Part shown: piece after piece, positions 1 through 8,248 of the stretch
How the letters are laid out: every line of letters starts with the position of its first letter
Numbering within the stretch: position 1 is the first letter of the stretch
Assembly (NCBI GenBank): GCA_900555915.1
Contig: USNC01000027.1
Coordinates: forward strand, 1-11,032
Length of the DNA stretch: 11,032 nt
Reading direction: 5' to 3'
DNA from: an uncultured Porphyromonadaceae bacterium
GTDB lineage: Bacteria > Bacteroidota > Bacteroidia > Bacteroidales > Muribaculaceae
Position numbers and translations under genes: made by a program
The notes under the pieces: model-generated
Told to the model about the DNA's origin: nothing
Database searches by the model: none
The model's input: the letters and a program-made list of their open reading frames with translations, nothing else

Positions 1-2
1 GC

Positions 3-746
3 CCTTCGGGATGCGAGCAGGCCGTAGACAGGGCGGCGGAAGCCGGAGTGGAGATCATGATCCTGCCTTCGGTCGACCGCGAATCGGCGGCAGAAGCCGC
101 CATACTTCATGCGAGTCGGCCTGACCGCACCCGCACTGCGATGGGTCTACACCCTACGGAAGCGGGCAGCGACTGGCGTGAGGAACTTGAAGATATAATA
201 CGGATACTTGAACCGACGCGCCCCGTGGCAATCGGAGAAACCGGAATAGACCTGTACTGGGACGACAGCAATCTGAAGTATCAGAAAGAGGCTTTCACCG
301 CGCAACTCCTGCTCGGCGCCCGGAAGAAAATGCCGGTCATAATCCACTGCCGCGACGCAGTGAGGGAATGCTGCGGGTGCATAGCCAAGGCCCGCGGCAT
401 GAGCGACGGCGGCAGACTGAGCACGCTCATCTTCCACAGTTTCACCGGGTCGCCTGAAGATGTCAGGCTTATCAGGGAATGCTGCGATCCTTATTTCGGC
501 ATCAACGGCGTGGTGACATTCAAGAATTCCGGATCTCTTCCAGACTCGGTGGCCGAGGCCGGGCTTGACAGAATCATCCTCGAGACCGATTCGCCGTATC
601 TGGCACCGGTCCCGAAGCGCGGCCGCCGCAACGAGAGCGCCTTCCTACCATATATCAACGACAAGATTGCCGGAGTGCTCGGAGTCGCGCCGCAGGAAGT
701 GGCCGACATCACCACCCGCAATGCAAAACAGATATTCTCGATTTGA
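3..746 (+). CDS. TatD-family metal-dependent hydrolase (DNase-like), 5' end cut off by the window
   Basis: This is a TIM-barrel metal-dependent hydrolase of the TatD family; known members are Mg-dependent 3'-5' exonucleases or DNases in the cytoplasm. Visible motifs are MGLHP, GETGID (metal-ligand Glu at 237-239), PVIIHCRDA (His at 345-347), FHSFTG (His at 435-437), ETDSPY (Asp at 588-590) and the RGRRNE segment near the C-terminus. The frame is open to the window edge, and residues before the GTG at 48 (CEQAVDRAAEAG) align naturally with the family N-terminus. The real start, with the HxH metal-binding motif, therefore lies just outside; about 15-20 residues are missing. The 247 residues present fit a usual length near 260. 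The TGA overlaps the start of the next gene, suggesting translational coupling. The family is clear; the exact substrate is not. Confidence 0.93.
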   Translation, partial: PSGCEQAVDRAAEAGVEIMILPSVDRESAAEAAILHASRPDRTRTAMGLHPTEAGSDWREELEDIIRILEPTRPVAIGETGIDLYWDDSNLKYQKEAFTAQLLLGARKKMPVIIHCRDAVRECCGCIAKARGMSDGGRLSTLIFHSFTGSPEDVRLIRECCDPYFGINGVVTFKNSGSLPDSVAEAGLDRIILETDSPYLAPVPKRGRRNESAFLPYINDKIAGVLGVAPQEVADITTRNAKQIFSI

Positions 747-2752
747 ACCTCCACAGCCTACCATTCCATCAGCCGGTGGTGATCTTCACCATGGTGCTTC
801 TGCTGATTCTTGCCGCGCCGATGATCTTCCGGCGCCTCAAGATACCGGGGCTTGTCGGGCTTATCCTGGCGGGAGTGGCAGTAGGCCCTTATGGATTCAA
901 CCTTCTTGAGAGAGACGCCTCCTTCCAGATTTTCGGCCAGGTGGGCATCCTCTATCTCATGTTTCTCGCCGCTGTCGAGATCGACATGTACCATCTGAAG
1001 AAGAATCTGAGACAAGGCCTCACGTTCGGACTCATCACCTTCATCGTGCCCTGCGTGCTGGGAATGACAGTATCCCATCTCGCGTTCGGGGCAGGCCTTT
1101 CCACCTGCCTGCTTCTCGCCAGCATGTATTCCTCGCACACCCTCATCTCCTACCCGGTGGTGAGCCGATTCGGGCTGCAGAACAGCCGGGGCGCGATACT
1201 TGCGGTGAGCGGCACCATAGTGGCTGTGCTCCTGGCGCTGATGACGCTCGCGTCGGTGGTGAAGATGCAGACGCGCGGAGTGTTTGACCTTGGCGACATA
1301 CTTCTGCTGCTCGTCTACACTGCTCTGTACGCGCTGGCCATCGGATATTCCTTCCCGGCCATCACGCGATATGCCTTCAGAAAAGTATCCGACACAGTCG
1401 GCCAATACATCTTTGTCCTCTTCATGGTGTTCTTAGGAGCGTTGCTCGCCCAGCTGATCGGTCTGGAATCGATACTTGGCGCGTTCTACGCCGGGCTTGT
1501 GCTCAACCGCCTCATACCCGGACGCTCATCGCTGATGCACCAGATTAAGTTTGTGGGCAATGCCATCTTCATCCCTTATTTCCTTATCGGCGTAGGAATG
1601 CTTATCAACGTGCATGTCATCTTCAGCGGATGGAAAGTGCTTTGGGTAGCATTCGTGATGATGGCAGTGGCGCTGAGTTCGAAATGGATTTCCGCTTACG
1701 CGGCCCAGAAACTCTTCAGGCTCGGGCCGACCGACCGCAACATAATGTTCGGACTCACAAGCGGCAAGGCCGCCGCCACTATCGCCGCCACTATGGTGGG
1801 CTATGAATACGGCATAATCAGCGAAGACGTGATGAACGGCGCCGTGCTCATGATCCTCGCCTGCTGCCTGGCGGCTTCAGTCGTCACCGAGCGGGCCGCC
1901 ATCAAACTGAGGATTGGACTCAGCGCAGCGGAGATGGAATCGACCGGCCTGGAACGTCCGGAATTCGCGCGACAGATTGTGGCCGTGGCCAACCCGATCA
2001 CAGCCGAAGGCCTCATGAAACTGGCCATCTTCATGCGCAGCCCCAAAAACACAGAACCGGTGACAGCGCTTTTCGTGCGCAGTTCCGACGACCAGCGGGC
2101 GCTGAGCAGCGGAAGGTATTCACTCCATGCGGCGGCACAGGCCGCCCAGGAAATGGGCGTGCAGGCCAAGGAGGAAGAACGATTCGACCTCAACGTCGTG
2201 TCAGGCCTTGTCAACATGATAAAGCAGACCAACGCCACCGACGTGGTGATCGGATTCCACCGCAAGGCCAACATCGTGGACTCATTCTTCGGCCAGATGA
2301 CCATAACATTGCTCTCGGAGACAATGAAGATGGTGATAATGTCGAGATGCTTCATACCGGTGTCGACGATACGCAGGATGGTCGTGGTGGCCGGAAAAAA
2401 CGCTCAGTACGAGACGGGCTTCCACGGCTGGGTGGCGCGCATCGGCAACCTTGCCCAGCAACTTGCCTGCAAGGTCATATTCCTCGCATCGTCGGAAACC
2501 TCCCGCTATGTGGAGGATGTGATCACGACCGACGGCTACGGCGTGCGGCGCATATATCAGGAAATGACCGGCTGGGACGACTTCATACTGCTTTCGGGCG
2601 AAGTCGGTCCGGAAGACCTCTTTGTCATCGTCGGGGCCAGAAAGGGTTCGATATCCTACAGCACTGAACTTGAGAACATGCCTGAATTCCTGTCGAAAAA
2701 CTTCTCGGGACACAATCTGATGGTGATATATCCCGAACAGTTCAACGGCTGA
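743..2752 (+). CDS. CPA2-family cation:proton antiporter with C-terminal UspA-like region
   Basis: Inner-membrane monovalent cation (Na+ or K+):proton antiporter of 669 residues. Residues about 10-390 form a hydrophobic Na+/H+ exchanger domain; recognisable elements are RLKIPGLVGLILAG (31-44), YLMFLAAVEIDM (71-82) and the CPA signature GLESILGAFYAGLVLNR (240-256). Residues about 410-669 are soluble and look like two degenerate universal-stress-protein units, the first starting near QIVAVANP (411-418) and the second near IRRMVVVAG (543-551), suggesting cytosolic ligand sensing. The start is a TTG overlapping the TGA of the TatD gene. The first ATG at 791 would remove 16 residues just before the first membrane helix, so the TTG start is preferred but not proven. 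The 9-bp tandem repeat begins directly after the stop. Ion specificity cannot be read from the sequence. Confidence 0.9.
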   Translation: MNLHSLPFHQPVVIFTMVLLLILAAPMIFRRLKIPGLVGLILAGVAVGPYGFNLLERDASFQIFGQVGILYLMFLAAVEIDMYHLKKNLRQGLTFGLITFIVPCVLGMTVSHLAFGAGLSTCLLLASMYSSHTLISYPVVSRFGLQNSRGAILAVSGTIVAVLLALMTLASVVKMQTRGVFDLGDILLLLVYTALYALAIGYSFPAITRYAFRKVSDTVGQYIFVLFMVFLGALLAQLIGLESILGAFYAGLVLNRLIPGRSSLMHQIKFVGNAIFIPYFLIGVGMLINVHVIFSGWKVLWVAFVMMAVALSSKWISAYAAQKLFRLGPTDRNIMFGLTSGKAAATIAATMVGYEYGIISEDVMNGAVLMILACCLAASVVTERAAIKLRIGLSAAEMESTGLERPEFARQIVAVANPITAEGLMKLAIFMRSPKNTEPVTALFVRSSDDQRALSSGRYSLHAAAQAAQEMGVQAKEEERFDLNVVSGLVNMIKQTNATDVVIGFHRKANIVDSFFGQMTITLLSETMKMVIMSRCFIPVSTIRRMVVVAGKNAQYETGFHGWVARIGNLAQQLACKVIFLASSETSRYVEDVITTDGYGVRRIYQEMTGWDDFILLSGEVGPEDLFVIVGARKGSISYSTELENMPEFLSKNFSGHNLMVIYPEQFNG

Positions 2753-2833
2753 GACAAATCAGACAAATCAGACAAATCAGACCAATTAGACTAATTAGAC
2801 CAATTAGACTAATTAGACCAGACCAATAAGACA
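2753..2833 (+). repeat. 9-bp tandem repeat filling the antiporter-mgtC spacer
   Basis: The whole spacer is a tandem array. Three copies of GACAAATCA (2753-2779) are followed by alternating GACCAATTA and GACTAATTA (two of each, 2780-2815), a short GACCA (2816-2820), GACCAATAA (2821-2829) and GACA (2830-2833). The next base begins the ATG of the following gene. The array starts on the base after the upstream stop. It is strongly AT-rich next to GC-rich genes. It has no unique spacers and so is not a CRISPR array. Confidence 0.95.
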
Positions 2834-3547
2834 ATGCAAGATATACTGTCACAACTCAATTCGATAGACGTCAACGCCGTCAACGCATCGTTCAGGATGC
2901 TGCTCGCGCTTCTGCTCGGAGCGGCCGTCGGAGCGGAGCGCAAACACAAAGGGCAGGTGGCGGGGATCCGGACCTTCGCCCTGATCTCTATGGGAGCCTG
3001 CCTCGCCATGCTTCTTTCCATCTATGTGCCACAGGAATACATGGGGCTGAAGAACGGCGATCCAGGACGCATCGCGGCCCAGGTGATCACCGGCATCGGC
3101 TTTCTCGGCGGCGGCGCCATGATCCAGCAGAAAGGGTCGGTGAGAGGGCTTACCACAGCCGCCGGCATATGGATCACCGCCATAATAGGCATGGCTGTCG
3201 GTGTCGGCATGTATGAGGAATCGATAGCCTGCACATTTCTGATATTCCTCGTCATAGTAGGTTTCAACCGGTTTGAGCACCGCATACAGATCGGACAGGA
3301 GATGAAGGTGATCTCGATCCGACTCCGGGGCATAATGAAAGAGATAGACATCTACAAGGATCTACTGCGCGAAGAGAAAATATCGCTGTCAAGCTATTAT
3401 ATAGAGCAGAATTTCGAGAAAGATTTCACGGAAGTGAATCTCGTGATTCTCGTGCGGGCCCACAGGAATCTGCTCCCGGTGATCAACCGGCTCGGCGAGG
3501 CCCGCCCCACATTATCAATAACCCTATCAAACCAGATCGACCTATGA
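2834..3547 (+). CDS. MgtC/SapB-family membrane protein
   Basis: 237-residue integral membrane protein of the MgtC/SapB family. Characterised members help cells survive low Mg2+ and modulate membrane energetics (for example F-ATPase) rather than carry Mg2+ themselves. Family hallmarks are GAERKHKGQVAGIRT (33-47), RIAAQVITGIGFLGGGAMI (79-97) and VRGLTTAAGIWITAIIGMAV (103-122). Hydrophobic helices span about residues 17-63 and 84-145. A soluble C-terminal segment of about 157-237 resembles the ACT-like domain of longer MgtC proteins. The ATG directly follows the tandem repeat with no Shine-Dalgarno sequence. The last codons overlap the next gene as ATGA, implying co-translation with the second antiporter. 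Placement between two cation antiporters supports a role in ion or pH homeostasis, but this is inference. Confidence 0.92.
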   Translation: MQDILSQLNSIDVNAVNASFRMLLALLLGAAVGAERKHKGQVAGIRTFALISMGACLAMLLSIYVPQEYMGLKNGDPGRIAAQVITGIGFLGGGAMIQQKGSVRGLTTAAGIWITAIIGMAVGVGMYEESIACTFLIFLVIVGFNRFEHRIQIGQEMKVISIRLRGIMKEIDIYKDLLREEKISLSSYYIEQNFEKDFTEVNLVILVRAHRNLLPVINRLGEARPTLSITLSNQIDL

Positions 3548-5847
3548 TGCCACATATGATTCAGGAGACGACCTCCGACATACAACATGCAGTCTACACC
3601 GAACTCAATCCCGACACTGCCAAAGAATCCAATTCCGAGGCCAACACCAACGGACTTATCCTCGACCTCGCATGGATTCTCGTGCTGGCCGCGATAGCCA
3701 CGCTCGTTTTCAAGAAACTGAAGCAACCCGTAGTGTTGGGATATATACTTGCAGGATTTCTCGCGTCGCCCAATTTCACATATCTTCCCTCCATATCCAA
3801 TCTGGAAAACATCGAGATATGGGCCGACCTCGGCATAGTGGTGCTCATGTTCTCGCTCGGTCTGGAATTCTCTTTCAAGAAACTGATGAACTCCGGCTCC
3901 TCGGCCATCATAACGGCGCTTATCATCATCACCGGAATGACATTCGCAGGTTTCGGCGTGGGCTATCTGCTGCATCTCGACACCATCAACTGCATATTTC
4001 TCGGAGGCATGATATCGATGTCGTCGACCACCATCATACTCAAGGCCTTCACCGACCTCGGACTCAAGCAGCATAAATTCGCATCAATGGTGCTCGCCGT
4101 GCTCATCATCGAAGACCTTTTCGCTGTGCTGATGCTGGTGCTCCTCTCCTCGATAGCGATGGGCAACGTGCAGGGATCCGAACTTATCTTCAACGTTGCG
4201 AAACTGAGTTTCTTCCTCATCATATGGTTTGTGGCAGGCGTCTACATTCTTCCCTCGCTGCTTGAGAAAGTGAACTCCCACCTCAATTCAGAGACCCTTC
4301 TGATAGTGGAGATGGGACTCTGCTTCTCGATGGCGGCATTCTCGGTGATGTGCGGATTCTCACTCGAGCTGGGAGCCTTCGTGATGGGGTCCATACTCGC
4401 CGGCACGGTGTTTGCCGAGAGGATGGAACATGTGGTGCAACCTGTCAAGGACCTGTTTGGCGCAGTCTTCTTCATCTCAGTAGGCATGATGGTGCAGCCG
4501 GCGGTCATAGCGCAATACGCGCCCCAGATCCTGCTTCTGGCAGCTGTAGTGATAACGGGAATGATCATATTCGGCACGTTAGGGATGCTCGTCACCGGAC
4601 AAAACCTCCAGGTAGCCATCCAGAGCGGATTCTCGCTGACCCAGATCGGTGAGTTCTCCTTCATCATAGCCTCCCTGGGCATGGGACTCGGAGTGCTCGA
4701 CGCCTCGCTTTATCCGATCATCGTCGCGGTGTCGGTGATCACGATCTTCACCACCCCCTATTTCATAAAACTGTCCACCCCGGCATATCAATTGGTTGAG
4801 AGACATCTGCCCGAAAGCCTTCGGTTTCTTATCACGCGGTATTCAAGCCAGGCTGTCGACACCAACGAGACAAAACGCCTCTGGCGCGACATCCTGGGCC
4901 GCTACCTATGGCGCATCGTGCTCTATTCAGTGATACTCATCGCCATCATCATCGGATGCCGCACTCTTCTCTTCCCCATCATGGAAGAGATCACCCCGAA
5001 GTGGGGACATCTGATAGCCACGGTGTGCACGCTCGTAATAATGGCGCCATTCCTTGTGGCACTGTCATTCACTTCGATAAAGGCCGACGAGCGTATGAAA
5101 ATACACGCCACAGCCTCATTCTACGATGTCCCGCTGATAGCCATGAGCATAATCCGCTATATCCTGGCGCTTCTCTTCATCGTATATTTCCTCACGGTAT
5201 GCTACTCATCTATAGTAGGATGGATCGGGGGCTCGATATCGTTTGTGATCATCGTGATCCTCGCATCGTCGAAACTCATGAGAAGTTTCAGGAGAATGGA
5301 GCGCAAATTCATGAACAACCTGAACAACCGGGAGAATGCCCGCAGCGGAGCGAACAACAACCTTGTGAGCGACATGCACCAGGCGTATGTGGACATCAAG
5401 AGCAACTGCCGCTTCGCCGGCGACAAACTGAAGGACTCAGGCCTGCGGAGCGAATACGGACTCAGCGTGTCGAGCATACGCCGGGGCGATGACTTCATAC
5501 CTCTCCCGACGGGCGACACCCGCATCTTCCCGGGCGACACGCTCGGAGTCATCGGCAGCGACCAGCAGATAAAGCGTTTCAACGACGACATGGACCGCAA
5601 CGCCCCCCGGAAAGAGTCGCTCCGCCATCCGGAAATAGAACTGAAGAGCGTGTTGCTGACGGGCAAATCCCCTATCATAGACCGCCCGCTTTATGAGACC
5701 GACCTGCGCAAAGATTATTTCTGCATGGTGGTTTCGGTGCAGCGCGGAGAGAACCATTTCATCAATCCGTCGCCCGACACAGTGCTCGAAGCAGGCGACC
5801 TTCTCTGGGTGGTGGGCGACGCGACCCAGTTCGACCGTATGAAGTGA
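3544..5847 (+). CDS. CPA2/KefB-type cation:proton antiporter with extra membrane module and two RCK-C (TrkA_C) domains
   Basis: 767-residue membrane antiporter for K+ or Na+ against H+. A polar leader of about 36 residues precedes the exchanger domain (about 38-410), which carries KQPVVLGYILAGFLASP (60-76), SLGLEFSFKKL (104-114), ISMSSTTIILKAF (157-169), LIIEDLFAVLML (187-198), SLELGAFVMGSILAG (273-287) and SLTQIGEFSFIIA (364-376). A second hydrophobic module with about four helices follows (about 456-578). Two ligand-sensing TrkA_C-type domains follow at about 618-685 and 697-767, each ending in a GDTLGVIG- or GDLLWVVGD-type strand. No Rossmann TrkA_N domain with a GxGxxG motif is seen, unlike KefB/KefC. 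The start overlaps the mgtC-like stop by 4 bases; Met2 or Met5 are alternative starts. A 67-bp spacer ending in 7-bp repeats follows. Confidence 0.92.
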   Translation: MMPHMIQETTSDIQHAVYTELNPDTAKESNSEANTNGLILDLAWILVLAAIATLVFKKLKQPVVLGYILAGFLASPNFTYLPSISNLENIEIWADLGIVVLMFSLGLEFSFKKLMNSGSSAIITALIIITGMTFAGFGVGYLLHLDTINCIFLGGMISMSSTTIILKAFTDLGLKQHKFASMVLAVLIIEDLFAVLMLVLLSSIAMGNVQGSELIFNVAKLSFFLIIWFVAGVYILPSLLEKVNSHLNSETLLIVEMGLCFSMAAFSVMCGFSLELGAFVMGSILAGTVFAERMEHVVQPVKDLFGAVFFISVGMMVQPAVIAQYAPQILLLAAVVITGMIIFGTLGMLVTGQNLQVAIQSGFSLTQIGEFSFIIASLGMGLGVLDASLYPIIVAVSVITIFTTPYFIKLSTPAYQLVERHLPESLRFLITRYSSQAVDTNETKRLWRDILGRYLWRIVLYSVILIAIIIGCRTLLFPIMEEITPKWGHLIATVCTLVIMAPFLVALSFTSIKADERMKIHATASFYDVPLIAMSIIRYILALLFIVYFLTVCYSSIVGWIGGSISFVIIVILASSKLMRSFRRMERKFMNNLNNRENARSGANNNLVSDMHQAYVDIKSNCRFAGDKLKDSGLRSEYGLSVSSIRRGDDFIPLPTGDTRIFPGDTLGVIGSDQQIKRFNDDMDRNAPRKESLRHPEIELKSVLLTGKSPIIDRPLYETDLRKDYFCMVVSVQRGENHFINPSPDTVLEAGDLLWVVGDATQFDRMK

Positions 5848-5875
5848 GCAGTCCGCCGCAAGATGAGAAGTCCGA

Positions 5876-5914
5876 AAATTCTAAATTTTAAATTTTAAAT
5901 TCCAAATTTCAAAT
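5876..5914 (+). repeat. 7-bp AT-rich tandem repeat ending at the next start codon
   Basis: Five consecutive 7-mers are AAATTCT, AAATTTT, AAATTTT, AAATTCC and AAATTTC, followed by AAAT, after which the ATG of the AI-2E-family gene begins at 5915. The first 28 bases of the spacer (5848-5875) are ordinary mixed sequence. The array leaves an AT-rich, weakly structured translation start region. Confidence 0.92.
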
Positions 5915-7054
5915 ATGCCTCGCCGTCCATATACATTCGACAGGGTGATACGCATACTTTTCTCGGTATGCGGACTTATAGCGGCACTGTATCTGCTCGA
6001 CATCCTCAGCGATGTGCTGCTTCCCTTCTTCGTGGCCTGCCTCATCGCCTACATTCTTGAGCCCATAGTGCTCTTCAACATGAAAATCACCCGCATGAAA
6101 CAGCGGTTCCTGCCGGTGATACTCACACTGCTCGAAGCCATGTGCGGAGTAGCCCTCATAGCGTGGATACTCATACCCTACGTGATACAGGAATGCGCCT
6201 CCATGACCGAAATAATAAAGGACTACGCATCAAGCCAGATACAGATACCCTACATATCGAAGGAAATACACGATTTCATACGCAACAACGTTGACTTCGA
6301 CCAGTTGAGCCGTATGCTGAGCCGTGACCAGTGGATGGAACTGATCCGCAACAGTCTGAGCCGCACGTGGTCGTTCATCGGATCCTCACTGAGTTTCATC
6401 ATCGGCCTCATCAGCTGGCTCATCATCGTGGTCTATGTGATATTCATCATGCTCGACTACGACCGCCTGCTTCTCTCCATGAGGCAACTTGTGCCGTATG
6501 GCCAGCGCCGCAAGGTGTTTCATATAGTATATGACATCAAGAACGCTATGAACCGCTATTTCCGCGGACAGTTTTTCATAGCGTCGCTGGTGGGCCTGCT
6601 GTTCGTGATAGGATTCCTCATAATCGGTCTGCCCATGGCCGTGCTGTTCGGCCTTTTCATCGGCCTCCTCAACATGGTGCCATACATGCAGCTGATATCG
6701 CTTCCGATCGCCGCGGTGCTCTGTCTGGTAGGATCGATCTCGGGCGGCCCGACATTCTGGGTGCTCTTCTGGGAGACGATGGCAGTCTACATAGTGGTGC
6801 AGAGCATACAGGACCTCCTGCTGACACCCAAGATAATGGGGAAGGCGATGGGACTGAATCCCGCAATAATACTTCTCGCTCTGTCGGTGTGGGGATCGCT
6901 TCTCGGCATACTCGGCATGATCATAGCGCTTCCGCTCACCACTCTCCTGCTCTCCTACTATGATCTCTACATAGTGCAACGCTCATATCCGGCAGAGGAA
7001 AACAAGACTGACGGAGACGCTCCGTCTGACACGGCGTCAGATGCCGGCGAATAA
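5915..7054 (+). CDS. AI-2E/PerM (YdiK/TqsA) family transporter
   Basis: 379-residue polytopic membrane protein of the AI-2E (PerM) family. Members include the autoinducer-2 exporter TqsA and Na+/H+ antiporter-like proteins, so the substrate is open. The N-terminal helix region (about 12-95) is followed by a long soluble segment (about 96-150). The conserved C-terminal core holds YFRGQFF (215-221), FGLFIGLLNMVPYMQLI (245-261), TPKIMGKAMGLNPAIILLAL (304-323) and WGSLLGILGMIIALPL (326-341). A polar acidic tail (about 358-379) ends the protein. It probably belongs to the upstream transporter operon, since it shares strand and a 67-bp spacer. Its last 18 bases overlap the end of the convergent dacB-like gene. 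Confidence 0.9.
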   Translation: MPRRPYTFDRVIRILFSVCGLIAALYLLDILSDVLLPFFVACLIAYILEPIVLFNMKITRMKQRFLPVILTLLEAMCGVALIAWILIPYVIQECASMTEIIKDYASSQIQIPYISKEIHDFIRNNVDFDQLSRMLSRDQWMELIRNSLSRTWSFIGSSLSFIIGLISWLIIVVYVIFIMLDYDRLLLSMRQLVPYGQRRKVFHIVYDIKNAMNRYFRGQFFIASLVGLLFVIGFLIIGLPMAVLFGLFIGLLNMVPYMQLISLPIAAVLCLVGSISGGPTFWVLFWETMAVYIVVQSIQDLLLTPKIMGKAMGLNPAIILLALSVWGSLLGILGMIIALPLTTLLLSYYDLYIVQRSYPAEENKTDGDAPSDTASDAGE

Positions 7055-8248
7055 GTCGAGCAGAAACTTCTCTGCAGCCGCGCGCGCGCGGGCCCTTGGT
7101 CCGATGCCGTTCATGATGATTACAATTGAATGCGTAGGAGCGAAGCGCTCGTCGAGTTTATATCCGGCATAACACTGTATGCCCCTCATGCTGCCGGTCT
7201 TCATGGCCACGTATGAGTCGAGGTCGGTATCTTTCAGGAAGTCGGAAAGGGTGCCTTCCTGCCCGGCGAGAGGGAGGAAAGTGGAGAAATCCTCATCCTC
7301 ATCCATCATGTCGAGCACTCCGGCCATAAACCTGGCTGTCATCCTGTTGCTTCTCGAGAGTCCGCTTCCGTCCACCACGCTCACTCCATTTGCCGGCACT
7401 CCGGCCCGCCTCCAATAGTCGGAGAGCGCTGCTGCGCCTGCTGAAGTGGAGCCTTCCTTGCCGCGCGCGATGGAGAATGTGCGCAGCAGGCTCTCGGCAA
7501 ACATATTGTCGCTGCGCATCATGCAGCTGCGCATCACTTCGGCATACCGGTCGCTGACATGATCCACAATCAGGGTGGCGCCGCCGGAAAGAGACCGCCC
7601 ATCCGCAGCCGATTCCCCCTCCACCGATATGCCGGCGGCAGCCAATCTCGGGCGCAGGGAGTCCAGAAACACCTTGACAGGGTCTTTCACCGACCTGCCA
7701 CCCGAGGCATTCCGTCTGAAATTGAGGGCATGGCATCCTGTGCCGTATGCCTCGCGACGGTCTTCCGCCACCCACGACGGCGGACATGCCGGTCCGGAAA
7801 AAAGCGATGTGTCCACTCGCAAAGCGCCGGCGATATGCCTGACTCCCAGATCGCCGAGAGCGGCAATTATCTCCTCCGCAATGTCGGCTGACTCAGGAAG
7901 GCACGACGCCCCCAAGGTAGGGTCGCCTCCGCCCACCACCACCAGGTCGCCTTCTATCCGGCCGTCGCTGACCGGGCCATCGGCATAAACCTTTGTATGG
8001 AACCTCTCATCGGGGCCTTTCTCCCTGAGAAGCGCGGCTATAGTGACCGTCTTCATTATCGATGCAGGGAGCAGCGCGCGGTCTGCATTATGGACTGCGA
8101 GTACCTTTCCGGAAGAGAGGTCCTGGACGAAAACTGAGGTTGAAGAAGCATCCACGGCCTTGTCGGCCAGGAACTGCCCGAGGGGTGATGCCGCATATGA
8201 TAAGGCTGCCGCCGAGAGCAGCAAAACGAGTGTCAAGAATCTTTTCAT
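7037..8248 (-). CDS. dacB: PBP4/DacB-type D-alanyl-D-alanine carboxypeptidase/endopeptidase (peptidase S13)
   Basis: 403-residue secreted penicillin-binding protein of the S13 family, which trims or cross-cuts peptidoglycan stem peptides in the periplasm. A signal peptide (about residues 1-20, MKRFLTLVLLLSAAALSYAA) starts the protein. All three active-site motifs are present: SxxK as S63-I-M-K66 in LLPASIMKTVT, SDN at 246-248 in MMRSDNMFAESLLR, and KTG at 350-352 in VAMKTGSMRGIQCYAGY. Further family landmarks are GGGDPTL (106-112) and VVDGSGLSRSNRMTA (291-305). At 403 residues it is shorter than E. coli PBP4 (about 470), so the inserted domain between SxxK and SDN is probably reduced. A Bacteroidota-type promoter sits directly before the ATG, suggesting its own short-leader transcript. 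The 3' end overlaps the AI-2E gene by 18 bp. Confidence 0.95.
   Translation of the reverse strand: MKRFLTLVLLLSAAALSYAASPLGQFLADKAVDASSTSVFVQDLSSGKVLAVHNADRALLPASIMKTVTIAALLREKGPDERFHTKVYADGPVSDGRIEGDLVVVGGGDPTLGASCLPESADIAEEIIAALGDLGVRHIAGALRVDTSLFSGPACPPSWVAEDRREAYGTGCHALNFRRNASGGRSVKDPVKVFLDSLRPRLAAAGISVEGESAADGRSLSGGATLIVDHVSDRYAEVMRSCMMRSDNMFAESLLRTFSIARGKEGSTSAGAAALSDYWRRAGVPANGVSVVDGSGLSRSNRMTARFMAGVLDMMDEDEDFSTFLPLAGQEGTLSDFLKDTDLDSYVAMKTGSMRGIQCYAGYKLDERFAPTHSIVIIMNGIGPRARARAAAEKFLLDLFAGI

Noticed and set aside
2753..2833. Possible CRISPR-like array
   Set aside because: The 9-bp units are contiguous, with no unique spacers.
3397..4074. - strand open frame of 225 codons
   Set aside because: Antisense to the end of the mgtC-like gene and start of the second antiporter; low-complexity His/Glu/Gly-rich shadow.
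5915..7054. Calling the AI-2E-family gene a quorum-signal exporter
   Set aside because: The family is functionally mixed and nothing nearby (no luxS or lsr-like gene) supports AI-2 as substrate.
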